A stretch of DNA of 64,000 nucleotides from Suillus spraguei. Lineage: Eukaryota > Basidiomycota > Agaricomycetes > Boletales > Suillaceae. The notes under the pieces are model-generated. The model made no database searches and was not told the DNA's origin. It saw only the letters and a program-made list of their open reading frames with translations. Below, one piece after another: positions 47,707 to 61,675 of the stretch (the first letter of the stretch is position 1; every line of letters begins with the position of its first letter). Where the stretch lies: assembly GCA_016800925.1 (NCBI GenBank), contig JABCPU010000213.1:52366-116365 (forward strand), given 5' to 3'. The position numbers and the translations under genes are program-made.

Positions 47707-48590
47707 GCTCCATGTGCGACCGATACGTTTTTGAACTTTGCTGTAGACCTTATATAATCTCGCCTGGCAGGGTGCCAGGCTGGAAGCACCTGCTAAATAT
47801 GGCAGGAGGAAAGCATGCTCCTTCCTTTTTTGTATGCGTGAGCAAAAGTGAGACAGCATCCTCCTTCCATATTTGCATGTGCAGGCAAAAGCTAGAAAGC
47901 TAGACAGAAGCTCTGCTGCAGAAAAGCATACTCCTGAATGCGCAGGTGAAAGTTTGCAAGCATCACATAAAAGCTCCAGAAAAGCGAAATGATGCAAGTC
48001 ACAAAGCACATTTAAAGCCCACAAAATCTTGCCTTCCTGGAACCCCATTCAGAAGTGTGTGAGCTCCCTAATTGCCTTTTTTATGCCAAAAAAGCTCCAA
48101 AAAAGCGAAGTGATGCAAGTCACAAGGTACACAAGAACATTGCCTTCCTGGAAGGCCAACATCTCTTAGAGTGGTACATAATTGCCTTTTTTATGCCAAA
48201 ATCCTCTAAAAAAGCGAAGTAATGCAAGTCACAAGGTGCACAAGAACATTGCCTTCCTGGAAGGCCAACATCTCTTAGAGTGGTACAGCTCATAAGGCAC
48301 TCTGAAAGTGTACAAAAGCTTGCCTTCCTGGAATGCTCTACAATCACACAAAAGTGTGCCTTCCTGGAAGGTCATCATTTATGGCTCTTTGTTACAATCA
48401 TTGGCTTGCCCATGTCACACCATACCTCACCTATGCCCACCTCCTCCATCGCCGCTAAATGCGCATCCCTCATATGCACTTCGCCTTCTGCACGCACTTA
48501 TATGGTCAAAACAGAAATAGGTTTCAAACTTCGAAAAAAATATCTCTTTCTGGGCTGGTACATATCATAGAGGGTATATTCAGGAAGGAT
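47707..48590. repeat. Non-coding stretch with about 120-bp degenerate repeats
   Basis: Phrases such as AAAGCGAAGTGATGCAAGTC, GCCTTCCTGGAAGGCCAACA (itself carrying a 14-bp palindrome) and TCTCTTAGAGTGGTAC recur near 47977, 48087 and 48210, with more partial copies to about 48380. I find no gene. Confidence 0.7.
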
Positions 48591-49745
48591 ATGAGCCAAG
48601 AATTAAAGAAAACGGCGGTTTGGATATGGAGATATAGGCAAAATACTGCTATTTTCGCTCATAACACAAATCTCAATATTAACGACTTCCAGAGAGTCTG
48701 AAACCATCACCAATCGATTTGTAGGCCTTAAAAACACTAGGAACATCATTTACAGTATCAGCCTTAGGTCAAATGGAAGTACAGCATCATATATGAGGTT
48801 GGAGGGGGGAGGAGGACCTTGTATATCTCAAGAACACGATTTTTCCTGGACAAACGGGCTTCACTATCATCTTCAGGGATGTTAATAGTCCCCAGGAAAA
48901 ATGAGTTTGAAGGATAGGCAAGTCATGGGAAGGCTAGAAAAATCGATCTTTGTGGGAGGTACCAGGCAAACTTCCATATTTTGATTCCCACAGGCTTGAA
49001 ATGCTCTGGAACTATTCCTAATCGATTTCTAGCATCAAAAAACAATAGTAACAGTCATATATATATCGGTATTTGCACAGTAACAAGATATAACCAGTAG
49101 GAGGAGGGAGGAGAGCCATGCATATCTCAAGAATGCGATTTTTCCTGGACAAACAGGCTTCACTATCGTCTTCAGGGATGTCAATAGCCCCCAGGAAAAA
49201 TGAGTTTGAAGGATAGGCAAGTCATGGGAAGCCTAGAAAAATCGATCTTTGTGGGGGGTACTAGGCAAACTTCCATATTTATATTCCCACAGGCCTTAAA
49301 TGCTCTGAAACCAATCCTAATCGATTAATAGCATCCAAAAACAATAGGAACAGTCATATATATATCAGTATTTGCATAATAACAAGATATAACCAGTAGG
49401 AGTGGGGAAGAGGGCCATGCATATCTCAAGAATGTGATTTTACCTGGACAAACAGGCTTCACTATCATCTTCATGGATGTCAATAGCCCTTAGGAAAAAT
49501 GAGTTTGAAGGATAGGCAAGTCATGGGAAGGCTAGAAAAATCGATCTTTGCAGGGGGTACCAGGCAACCTGAGACATTTATATTCCCACAGTCTTTAAAT
49601 GCTCTGGAACCAATCCTAATCAATTAATAGCATCCAAAAACAATAGGAATGGACATCTACATATCATTATTTGCATGATAACAAGATATAACCAGTATGG
49701 GGGAAGGGAGACCTTGTATAACTCCACAATGTGATTTTTTCAGCG
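48590..49745. repeat. About 300-bp tandem repeat, 3.7 units
   Basis: Units share TTTTCCTGGACAAAC (near 48843, 49141 and 49441), then GGCTTCACTATC and AATGAGTTTGAAGGATAGGC, AAAATCGATCTTTG and TTATTCCCACAG. Spacing is about 300 bp. The last unit is truncated where the 49.75-kb leader begins. No coding frame is supported. Confidence 0.85.
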
Positions 49746-49749
49746 AAAA

Positions 49750-50089
49750 CAGACTATACACTATATGGCTATATATTATATATATCTCAACACATTTTCA
49801 TATTGTTTTGGATGTCTCATTTGATAGAGTACATCACTGGGATTCCATTGCACCAACTTTTAAGGAAATTGGTGGTCAGAAACATGAGTTATGATCATTT
49901 TACTGTTAACTGAGTGATTTAACTGAATCACTATATTAGGACAGTATAACTCCATCATAGGACATCAAATATCTAACAGATGCACTGGTATATATACTAT
50001 AGTGATGGGGATATATGATTTTGCACTCATTTCTAATATTGTCATATTATGTCTGCTGGTCCAGGGGGAGAGGGTGAGCAATCATCTTA
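49750..50089 (+). repeat. Leader of the satellite element, copy 2
   Basis: Nearly identical to 6881-7218 in the same orientation. The similarity begins at ACTATATGGCTATATATT (about 49755 here, about 6889 in copy 1) and runs without break into the satellite. This copy has inserted into, or replaced part of, the 300-bp repeat. Confidence 0.82.
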
Positions 50090-50735
50090 CAAAAAATTGC
50101 TGGAGCTTCAAAACTTGGTGTGTTGTCTTCTATGACCTTCAAAACAATGGGAAGAAGCCTGGTTGCATAGTTGATGGTACCTGAGATGTGTATCTTCAAA
50201 TGTACCTACCACTACTATAGACTCTATGTCTATCATCTGACAAAAAATTGCTGGAGCTTCAAGACTTGGTGTATCATCTTTAGTGACCTTGAAAATGGTA
50301 GGAAGCAGTTTTCTTATATGATAGGTCATGTCTAGTATGTCTGACTTGGGATGAGCATCTACCTACTATAGGCACTAAGTCTATCATCTTACAAAAAATT
50401 GCTAGAGCTTCAAGACTTGGTGTATCATCTTTAGTGACCTTCAAAATGGTAGGAAACAGTTTTCTTAGATGATAGGTCATGTCTAGTATGTCTGACTTGG
50501 GATGGGCCTCTAGCTACTATAAGCAACAAGTCTATCATCTGACAAAAAATTACTGGAGCTTCAAGACTTGGTGTATCATCTTCAGTGACCTTTAAAATAG
50601 TAGGAAGCAGTTATCCTAGATGATAGGTCATGTCTAGTATGTCTAACTTGAGATGGCCTCTACCTACTATAGGTACTAAGGCTATCATCTGACAAAAAAT
50701 TGCTGGAGCTTCAAGACTTGGTGTATTATCTATCT
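50090..50735 (+). repeat. 151-bp satellite array, copy 2, about 4 units
   Basis: The same unit as at 7205-8905 (AAAAAATTGCTGGAGCTTCA near 50091, 50245, 50395 and 50694, with a variant near 50545). It ends abruptly at about 50735 against CT-rich sequence. Fewer units than copy 1 point to unequal exchange since duplication. Confidence 0.88.
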
Positions 50736-51640
50736 ATATGTTTTCGCGACTACGCCCCCGTAATCGTCACCGTCACCGCTCCTGCCTCTTATGGTACCGT
50801 CACTGCTTCTTTTTTTTCCCATCACTCGGATTTTCCTTCCGATGTTACGTTCTCTTTACAGCACCGTCCCTGCGTCACCGCTTCTTTTCTTCTCACAGCC
50901 TCCGTCACTGCTGTCTTTTGGGTTGTCTTTACAGCATCGTCACTGCGTCACTGCTGCGTGTCGCCTCCCACGACCTGCAGTCGTCACTGCATCACTGCTG
51001 CGTGTCGCCTCCCACGACCTGCAGTCGTCACTGCGTCACTGCTGCGTGTCGCCTCCCACGACCTACAGTCGTCCCTGCGTCCCTGCCCCTCAAAAGTCGC
51101 GATCCTTACATCACCGTCCCCGTCACTGCTGGGCATCCGAAACTCTGTTGCTGTGCTCTCTCTCTCTCAGACTCAAGCTCGTCCTCGTCGCATTCGGATC
51201 AGGTTCAATTGATTTTTGCATGTCTTCCTCCTTCTTTTCTGCACTCATCTTTTCAGATGCCCATCTGTCGTCTTCAAACGTTCAGCACCCACCGGCCTCA
51301 CCAATCCAGTGTTTCGACGTCTTTTTGGGTCGTGCCTGAAGCAAAGCCAGTTTTTCTCAAGTCGTTGCTTTTGATTCTCACTTTCGAGCGCAGGATGCTG
51401 CAACCCAAACCCGCCCATGGTTAGTCCTTTGTATGGGAACTGATGTCAACCGATTCGTTTGTAGGACGTCAGAACGTCTTCTGCCCGTCTCCTGCTGTAA
51501 CCCCTGGCTCTCGGGAATATTACAGCTCTTTGCATAAAGGATGGCACTGGCGTGAATTCTTCGTTCAATCAGCAAATGTCAGACTTGGTGAACTTTTGCT
51601 CGTGTAGGCTCATACTACCCTATATATTTGGTTTTGCAGG
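50736..51640. other. C/T-rich region with 44-bp repeats, no supported gene
   Basis: The plus strand is strongly pyrimidine-rich. Three copies of a 44-bp unit with GTGTCGCCTCCCACGACCTG lie at about 50950-51080. Overlapping long frames in all three plus phases follow from the biased composition and lack domain-like sequence. Confidence 0.6.
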
Positions 51641-52870
51641 CGCACCCCTGTAAGCGTCACCCCGTCACCCTCCCATATAAGGTATCTGGTTATGTAAGTG
51701 GCTGTCCGTCACCCTCATATTTTTTTCCCATATGCCATTTTTTTCTCTCTTGGCTGTATCATCGTCACCTTTCACCTTTTAAGCGTCACCTTTTCCCTTT
51801 CAAGTGTCACCTTTTCCCTTTCAAGCGTCACCTGTGCAGGTGCACTCCTGTAAGTGTCACCCCGTCACCCTCCCATATCAGATATCTGGTTCTGTGAGTG
51901 GCTGTCCGTCACCCTCATATTTTTTGCCCAGATGCCATTTTTTTATTTCTTGGCTGTATCATCATCACCTTTGACCGTTCAAGTGTCACCTTTGCAGGTG
52001 CACCCCTGTAAGTGTCACCCCGTCACCCTCATATTTTCTGCCCAGATGCCATTTTTTCTCTCTTGGCTGTATCATTGTCACCTTTGACCGTTCAAGCGTC
52101 ACCTTTTCCCTCTCAAGCGTCACCTTTTCCCTCTCAAGCGTCACCTTTTCCCTTTCAAGCGTCACCTTTGCAGGTGCACCCCTGTAAGTGTCAACCCGTC
52201 ACCCTCCCATATGGGTATCTGGTTATGTGAGTGGCTGTCCGTCACCCTCATATTTTTTCCCATATGCCATATTTTTTCTCTCTTGGCTGTATCCTCATCA
52301 CCTTTTACCTTTCAAGCGTCACCTTTTTCTCTTTAAGTTTCATTCCATCACCCTGTCCACATATGCCTTTTGGTCATGTAAGTGGCCGTCACCCTCCCTT
52401 TTTTCCCAACTGCCATTATTTCTGTTGGCTGTATTATGGTCACCTTTCCCCTTTCAAGCGTCACCCATCACCCTCTCCACATAAGGTATCTGGTTATGTC
52501 CATCACCCTCTCCTTTTTCCCATGGGCAATTCATTCTTCTTGGCTGTGTCACCGTCACCTTTCCTTTTCCAAGCATCACCCCGTCACCCTCAGTGTTTTC
52601 CCGTATGGCATTATTTTCTCTTGGCTGTCACCTTTTTATTTTTAAGCATCACCATGCCACCCTCCCCACATAAGGTATGTGGTTATGTAAGTGGCTGTCC
52701 GTCACCCTTGCGTTTTTCTGTCTGTCATTCTTGGCTGTGTTACCATTACTATTTCTTTTTTCCATGTATCTCTTTTCTTCCTTGTGTGAATGCAGCATCA
52801 CTTCCTGTAAACGCTGTGAGTGGTTATTCATATTTTTTTTTCCCTTTGTCATCCACCATTATTTTCTCTT
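51641..52870 (+). repeat. Degenerate CGTCACC-based repeat region
   Basis: Repeated CAAGCGTCACCTTTTCCCTT, GTGGCTGTCCGTCACCCTCA and TTCTCTCTTGGCTGTATCAT phrases in units of roughly 150-190 bp with internal 20-bp sub-repeats. Strongly C/T biased. Open frames here are repeat artefacts. Confidence 0.8.
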
Positions 52871-53134
52871 AGTGAGGGTCTGAGTAGCCGTCTGTTACCT
52901 TTCTTCTTTTCTCATCGATCATTATTTCCTTTTGGCGCTGTAATATTTTATTTCTCTCATGTGGTTTCGTTGCTTTTGCACACATCAGCATCCCCCTGTT
53001 ATCACCTATCTATCTGTTTCTCCGGCTGCAGGGGTCTAGCCGTCCCCGTCCCTGCTCCTGCCTTTAAAGGCAAGCGTCCCTGCTTCTTATTTCCCATCCG
53101 CCAATTTTTTTTTTAAAATGAAAATTCCTTACAT

Positions 53135-53335
53135 CACCGTCCCTGCGTCCCTGCTCTCAAAAGGAAAGCGTCCCTGCTCTCAAAAGGAAAGCGTCCCCGT
53201 CCCTGCTCTCAAAAGGAAAGCGTCCCCGCTCGCAAAAGGAAAGCGTCCCTGCTCTCAAAAGGCAACCGTCCCCGTCCCTGCTCTGAAAAGGAAAGCGTCC
53301 CTGCTCTCAAAAGGCAACCGTCCCCGTCCCTGCTC

Positions 53336-53340
<5 letters not shown>
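53135..53340 (+). repeat. GTCCCTGCTCTCAAAAGGAAAGC minisatellite in the left arm
   Basis: About nine head-to-tail units of 18-29 bp (alternating AAGGAAAGCGTCCCTGC and CAACCGTCCCCGTCCCTGC forms). The last unit runs directly into SEC23 at about 53336, marking the breakpoint of the captured gene. Confidence 0.85.
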
Positions 53341-54500
<1,160 letters not shown>

Positions 54501-54904
54501 TGATGTGACCTCTGTAGCTAGTGAAATTGTGCAAAGGATAGCTAAAGGAGAATGTACGTCTTCCGAAGTCCTTGAGGCATACATTGCGCATTCTGCTATA
54601 GCTCAGGCCAAGGTAAACTGTCTTACAGAAGGGGAGTAGATTCGCCAATTCTCTTCTGGTATTTGTCTTACAGCCGCCCGGCCTGGATTCGAAGTAATTC
54701 GATCTTCTCATGGGTCATTAGCGCGGTTAGTCGCTACCTGCATCACTTGGCTCATTCTTGACTATTTTCTAGGTCTGTTCAGGACTGTGAATTGTTCTGC
54801 CAAACTATCTTTGGCCAAAAGGACTCGTCTCACCAGAATGTTCCCATGCCGTACCACGCTGTCGAGCTCCCTTCCAAGCTTCGCTTTGGCTATTACCTGT
54901 CAGG
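54501..54904 (+). pseudogene. Chimeric amidase fragment with a hybrid intron
   Basis: The exon [11 protein letters not shown]...VNCLTE (54505-54620) is followed by an intron start (TTCTCTTCTGGTATTT) that joins inside the intron to the end of a different amidase intron (GTCTTACAG, 54663-54671). RPGFEVIRSSHGSLAR, VQDCELFCQTIFGQKDSSHQ and YYLSG follow. The catalytic serine region between them is deleted. It then becomes the cysteine-rich gene at about 54905. Confidence 0.8.
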
Positions 54905-56704
54905 AACAGCCGTGTCATTTTGTGGAACTCTATTCCTGATGTCAGCCAGCTCCCTGCGAGCGCCTCAGGGTCCCTGTCGTTGCTCAACCTGCAATCGTCA
55001 TCCTGTCCGCCGGTTTGTTCCGGAGATGGCATTTGCTCCTCTTCTGGGACGTGTCAATGTCCAAGCGGATTCACCGGTTCATCTTGCGAGGCGTGCTCGT
55101 CTGGTTTCTTCGGACCGGAGTGTCAGGCCTGTCCGTCAGGGTGTACTTCATGCGATGATGGAATCTCGGGCACGGGACGTTGCTTGGTGCCAGTAGTGTC
55201 AAACCTGCCATCGAGTTGCAATTGTATCAATGGCGAATGTGGCGCTAACGGACAGTGTACCTGTCTTAGTGGTTGGACCTCGGCGTCAAACGGAACTCAA
55301 TGTGCTGCATGTGCGGCCGGTTTCTTTTTAGCTACAAACGGGAACTGCGAAAGTCAGTTACGATACATTCTTTTTCTGTCTCATCAATCTCATCTTTGAT
55401 TTCAGTTTGTCAGTTGGGTTGTCAACAGTGTGCTGATGGCACCGGGGACTGCATTACTTGCGCGTCCGGCTTTACTCAGGACGGGAACGACCGCACAATG
55501 TGCGATGCCATTCCGCAAACTACGTCAAATCGCACGACTTGTCCTACCGGAAGTTACGGTGCTGGGTCTAGTTGCGCGATTTGTTCGCCGCTTTGCACGA
55601 CTTGTACCGGGCCAAATTCGAACGATTGTGTCATTTGCGGATCCGGCACGTACAAGTTTAATGGGTCATGCGTGACGACCAGTTCTGGGGGTGTTTGCTC
55701 AGGCTCCAATATGATTGCCAACAATGACAAGCATGAGTGCGACGGTAAGTGTATCCCACTGTGCATTGACGTGTACTCAATATGTAATTCTCAGCTTGTG
55801 GACCGAAGTGCACGACCTGCCAGATATCCAATTTCAATGTGGCATCTACCGTCAATCAAGCTCAGTGTACCGGCTGTCTTCCTGGTTTTGTCTTGTCACA
55901 AGGGCAGTGTGTGACAGGTTGTCCATCTGGTACTTTCCTATCTCCTCAAGATAATTTGACGTGTCCAGGTACGGACTGTCTCAATTCGATTGATCACTAA
56001 ATTAGACTGATGTCGTCATGTATTCAGCTTGTTCTTCATCCTGTAGTAGCTGTGCGGGAAGTGCTACCACCTGCTTGACATGCGCGAACAACTTGCTAGC
56101 TTCAAACGGGCAGTGCGTCAGTTCTTGTCCCTCCAACACGTTTAGTTCTTCCGGGTCCTGCGTTCCCTGCCATCCAGACTGTGCAACATGTTCAGGTGCA
56201 TCCTTTAACCAGTGCACAAGTTGCAACAAAGCACTCCCTGTCCTTACAAGTGGTCGCTGTCTCGCTACTTGCAGTCAGAACCAGTATTTCGACACAACGT
56301 CCTCAACATGCCAGTCTTGCGATTCCAGCTGTGCTAGCTGTTCAGGCGCCGGTCCGAATAACTGCCTCGCTTGCTCAAGTTCTAGTCAAGTTTTGCGTGG
56401 GGGTGCTTGCACGTCAGCTAACTGCACCAGCGGTACAAGTGTTATCCCAAGTCTTGGGGCGTGCCTTTCAGAACTTGTACAAGTCTTACCTTCTGGTACC
56501 AGTTCAGGCGCGCTTCCCTCAGGGCTATCGACTCCGATTACAACCACAACCCAACGATTGCAGTGGTGGGAGATTTTACTTATGGCGCTTGGATGTACTT
56601 TCATCTTTGTGGCCTTTTTATACTGCTGGCGGCGCCGAGCTCGCAAGCAGCGAGCAAAGGAGACAGCAGCATTTGCGTCTGCTAAGGCCCTCCACAAAAG
56701 ATGA
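54905..56704 (+). pseudogene. Cysteine-rich membrane protein, copy 2 (left arm), tail truncated
   Basis: The same gene as 38587-40910, without the signal peptide and without most of the cytoplasmic tail. The frame stops at about 56704 after ALHKR. This copy lacks the GT duplication, so MCDAIPQTTSN reads through in frame. It is the least broken over the ectodomain. The transmembrane helix WEILLMALGCTFIFVAFLYC is still present. The last 90 bases (56608-56697) are the unpaired spacer of the palindrome. Confidence 0.78.
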
Positions 56705-56751
56705 AAGTTACATCCAAGCGCCATGAAGTAAAATCTCCCACCACTGCAAAT

Positions 56752-58400
56752 CATTGGGTTGTGGTTGTAATCGGAGTCGATAGCCCTGAGGGAAGCGCGC
56801 CTGAACTGGTACCAGAAGGTAAGACTTGTACAAGGTCTGAAAGGCACGCCCCAAGACTTGGGATAACACTTGTACCGCTTGTGCAGTTAGCTGACGTGCA
56901 AGCACCCCCACGCAAAACTTGACTAGAACTTGAGCAAGCGAGGCAGTTATTCGGACCGGCGCCTGAACAGCTAGCACAGCTGGAATCGCAAGACTGGCAT
57001 GTTGAGGACGTTGTGTCGAAATACTGCTTCTGACTGCAAGTAGCGAGACAGCGACCACTTGTAAGGACAGGGAGTGCTTTGTTGCAACTTGTGCACTGGT
57101 TAAAGGATGCACCTGAACATGTTGCACAGTCTGGATGGCAGGAAACGCAGGACCCGGAAGAACTAAACGTGTTGGAGGGACAAGAACTGACGCACTGCCC
57201 GTTTGAAGCTAGCAAGTTGTTCGCGCATGTCAAGCAGGTGGTAGCGCTTCCCGCACAGCTACTACAGGATGAAGAACAAGCTGAATACATGACGACATCA
57301 GTCTAATTTAGTAATCAATCGAATTGAGACAGTCCGTACCTGGACACGTCAAATTATCTTGAGGAGATAGGAAAGTACCAGATGGACAACTTGTCACACA
57401 CTGCCCTTGTGACAAGACAAAACCAGGAAGACAGCCGGTACACTGAGCTTGATTGACGGTAGATGCCACATTGAAATTGGATATCTGGCAGGTCGTGCAC
57501 TTCGGTCCACAAGCTGAGAATTACGTATTGAGTACACGTCAATGCACAGTGGGATACACTTACTGTCGCACTCATGCTTGTCATTGTTGGCAATCATATT
57601 GGAGCCTGAGCAAACACCCCCAGAACTGGTCGTCACGCATGACCCATTAAACTTGTACGTGCCGGAACCGCAAATGACACAATCGTTCGAATTTGGCCCT
57701 GTACAAGTCGTGCAAAGCGGCGAACAAATCGCGCAACTAGACCCAGCACCGTAACTTCCGGTAGGACAAGTCGTGCTATTTGACGTAGTTTGCGGAATGG
57801 CATCGCACACATTGTGCGGTCGTTCCCGTCCTGAGTGAAGCCGGACGCGCAAGTAATGCAGTCCCCAATGCCATCAGCACACTGTTGACAACCCAAACTG
57901 ACAAACTGAAATCAAAGATGAGATTGGTGAGACAGAAAAAGAATGTATCATAACTGACTTTCGCAGTTCCCGTTTGTAGCTAAAAAGAAACCGGCCGCAC
58001 ATGCAGCACATTGAGTTCCGTTTGACGCCGAGGTCCAACCACTAAGACAGGTACACTGTCCGTTAGCGCCACATTCGCCATTGATACAATTGCAACTCGA
58101 TGGCAGGTTTGACACTACTGGCACCAAGCAACGTCCCGTGCCCGAGATTCCATCATCGCATGAAGTACACCCTGACGGACAGGCCTGACACTCCGGTCCG
58201 AAGAAACCAGACGAGCACGCCTCGCAAGATGAACCGGTGAATCCGCTTGGACATTGACACGTCCCAGAAGAGGAGCAAATGCCATCTCCGGAACAAACCG
58301 GCGAACAGGATGACGATTGCAGGTTGAGCAACGACAGGGACCCTGAGGCGCTCGCAGGGAGCTGGCTGACATCAGGAATAGAGTTCCACAAAATGACACG
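56752..58400 (-). pseudogene. Cysteine-rich membrane protein, copy 3 (right arm)
   Basis: Mirror image of copy 2. It carries the GT duplication (MC-frameshift-AIPQTTSN near 57808) seen in copy 1, and several single bases match copy 1 rather than copy 2. It is cut just before the transmembrane helix by the palindrome centre, so it encodes ectodomain only. Confidence 0.78.
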
Positions 58401-58805
58401 GCTGTTCCTGACAGGTAATAGCCAAAGCGAAGCTTGGAAGGGAGCTCGACAGCGTGGTACGGCATGGGAACATTCTGGTGAGACGAGTCCTTTTGGCCAA
58501 AGATAGTTTGGCAGAACAATTCACAGTCCTGAACAGACCTAGAAAATAGTCAAGAATGAGCCAAGTGATGCAGGTAGCGACTAACCGCGCTAATGACCCA
58601 TGAGAAGATCGAATTACTTCGAATCCAGGCCGGGACGGCTGTAAGACAAATACCAGAAGAGAATTGGCGAATCTACTCCCCTTCTGTAAGACAGTTTACC
58701 TTGGCCTGAGCTATAGCAGAACGCGCAATGTATGCCTCAAGGACTTCGGAAGACGTCCATTCTCCTTTAGCTATCCTTTGCACAATTTCACTAGCTACAG
58801 AGGTC
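58401..58805 (-). pseudogene. Chimeric amidase fragment (right arm)
   Basis: Mirror image of 54501-54904, with the same hybrid intron joining the N-terminal exon ([20 protein letters not shown]) to the VQDCELFCQTIFGQ region. It shares the GAATGGACG spelling with copy A, where the left arm has GAATGTACG. Confidence 0.78.
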
Positions 58806-59975
<1,170 letters not shown>

Positions 59976-60150
59976 GAGAGCAGGGACGGGGACGGTTGCC
60001 TTTTGAGAGCAGGGACGCTTTCCTTTTCAGAGCAGGGACGGGGACGGTTGCCTTTTGAGAGCAGGGACGCTTTCCTTTTGCGAGCGGGGACGCTTTCCTT
60101 TTGAGAGCAGGGACGCAGGGACGGTGTGTAAGGAATTTTTTTTTGGCGGA
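59976..60150 (-). repeat. GTCCCTGC minisatellite in the right arm
   Basis: The same unit as 53135-53340 in reverse complement (GCAGGGACGCTTTCCTTTTG), with fewer units. This shows length change after the inverted repeat formed. Confidence 0.83.
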
Positions 60151-60232
60151 TGGAGAAGCAGGGACGCTTCCTTTAAAGGCAGGAGCAGGGACGGGACGGC
60201 TAGACCCCTGCAGCCGGAGAAACAGATAGACA

Positions 60233-60784
60233 CAAGGGAGTTAAGGTGCGAGAAGTGAGTACATTCGGATGGGTGGTCCGGACAGGATCTGTGGACCGGA
60301 CGGATATGGAAACGATTGGATCTGGTCGGATATGGTCGGATCTGAGATTAGAAGTATGGTATATGACAACTGGACTCTGAGCACGACCCAACTAAAGCCA
60401 AGAGGGGAAGCGCAACATTGTCCGGCGCCCAAAGAAGGTCAAAAGATTGAAGAAAAATGAGAGCAGTGTTGAAAATAAAATAAAAACAAAGGAGCACAGA
60501 CTGGACTCTGAGCACGACCCCAACTAAAGCCAAGAGGGGAAGCGTAACATTGTCCGGCGCCCAAAGAAGGTCGAAAGATCAAAACGGGACTGCAGCTGAA
60601 CAGGATGCCATTTACAAAGAAAATTAGAAACCAGCAAAACAAAATGAATGGACAGACAAACAAACAAAAAGACAAAGAAGGCCAAAATCAGGACTTGAAC
60701 GAAAAAAAAGAATAGGACGATGGCATGTGATGAATGAAAGATGGGATGGACAGAAAACTTAGGACAATGACTAATCGGGAACAG
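60233..60784. other. Repeat-rich stretch with a 78-bp direct repeat
   Basis: The segment TGGACTCTGAGCACGACCC...CCCAAAGAAGGTC occurs at about 60370-60447 and 60501-60579 (131 bp apart). GATCTGGTCGGATATGGTCG-like short repeats lie near 60318. No gene is supported. Confidence 0.65.
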
Positions 60785-61290
60785 GACGGCTCTGTTCCCC
60801 TTGGCCCAGTGTTCCCTCGTGGCTTTGTATATCCAAAAATAGAGAAGTGTTCCCTATTTCCCACACATGATGTTCCTCTGTTCCCCTTGCCCAGTGTTCC
60901 CTCGTGCTTTGTATATCCCAAAAATAGAGAAGTGTTCCCTATTTTCCCACACATGATGTTCCTCTGTTCCCCTTGGCCCAGTGTTCCCTCGTGCCTTGTA
61001 TATCCAAAAATAGAGAAGTGTTCCCTATTTCCCACACATGATGTTCCTCTGTTCCCCTTGGCCCAGTGTTCCCTTGTACCTTGTATAACCATAAATAGAG
61101 AAGTGTTCCCTATTTCCCACACATGATATTCCTCTGTTCCCCCTTGACCCAGTGTTCCCTCGCACCTTGTATAACCATAAATAGAAATGTGTTCCCTGTT
61201 TCCCACAGAGGATGTTCCTCTGTTCCCCTTGGCTCAGTGTTCCCTCTAACCTCATATAACCGAAAATAGACATGTGTTCCCTTTACTAAC
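60785..61290. repeat. 86-bp GTTCCC minisatellite, about 6 units
   Basis: Units contain CTGTTCCCCTTGGCCCAGTG, TTCCCTCGTG, TGTATATCCAAAAATAGAG and AAGTGTTCCCTATTTCCCAC. Starts are near 60794, 60880, 60966, 61051, 61136 and 61222. Glycine/glutamate-rich minus-strand frames over it are repeat artefacts. Confidence 0.9.
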
Positions 61291-61675
61291 CAAATCAAGC
61301 TGTTCCCCCAGGGAACATCTATGCCCCCATAGATGCTTGACTCCAATAGGTAAGGCTACCCTAGACTGTACCGTTAAGATAATTACACATATTGAAACTG
61401 AGATGTAAACTGAGTTTGAAACTACTAGCCAATCATAAAATAGAAATGAGAATCGTACGATGTGATAGTGAGCAGTTGCAATCTTGGAACAGGAGATGGC
61501 TACTTGGGAGTTTGCGGGCAAGAGAAAGCCAGTACAGAACATAATGATAGCACGTTTACACACACCTACTCTACCGCTTACAGTAATGACCTGGGTATCT
61601 CTGCGGTTAACACATTGCAGGAAGAACACATCGCTCATGCCTTGCCCATCAGAGTGCAATGTAGTCGCTCAACTC

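Noticed and set aside
60688..61273. Minus-strand Gly/Glu-rich protein over 60.7-61.3 kb
   Set aside because: Periodic translation of the 86-bp minisatellite, with shifts between adjacent frames at unit differences.
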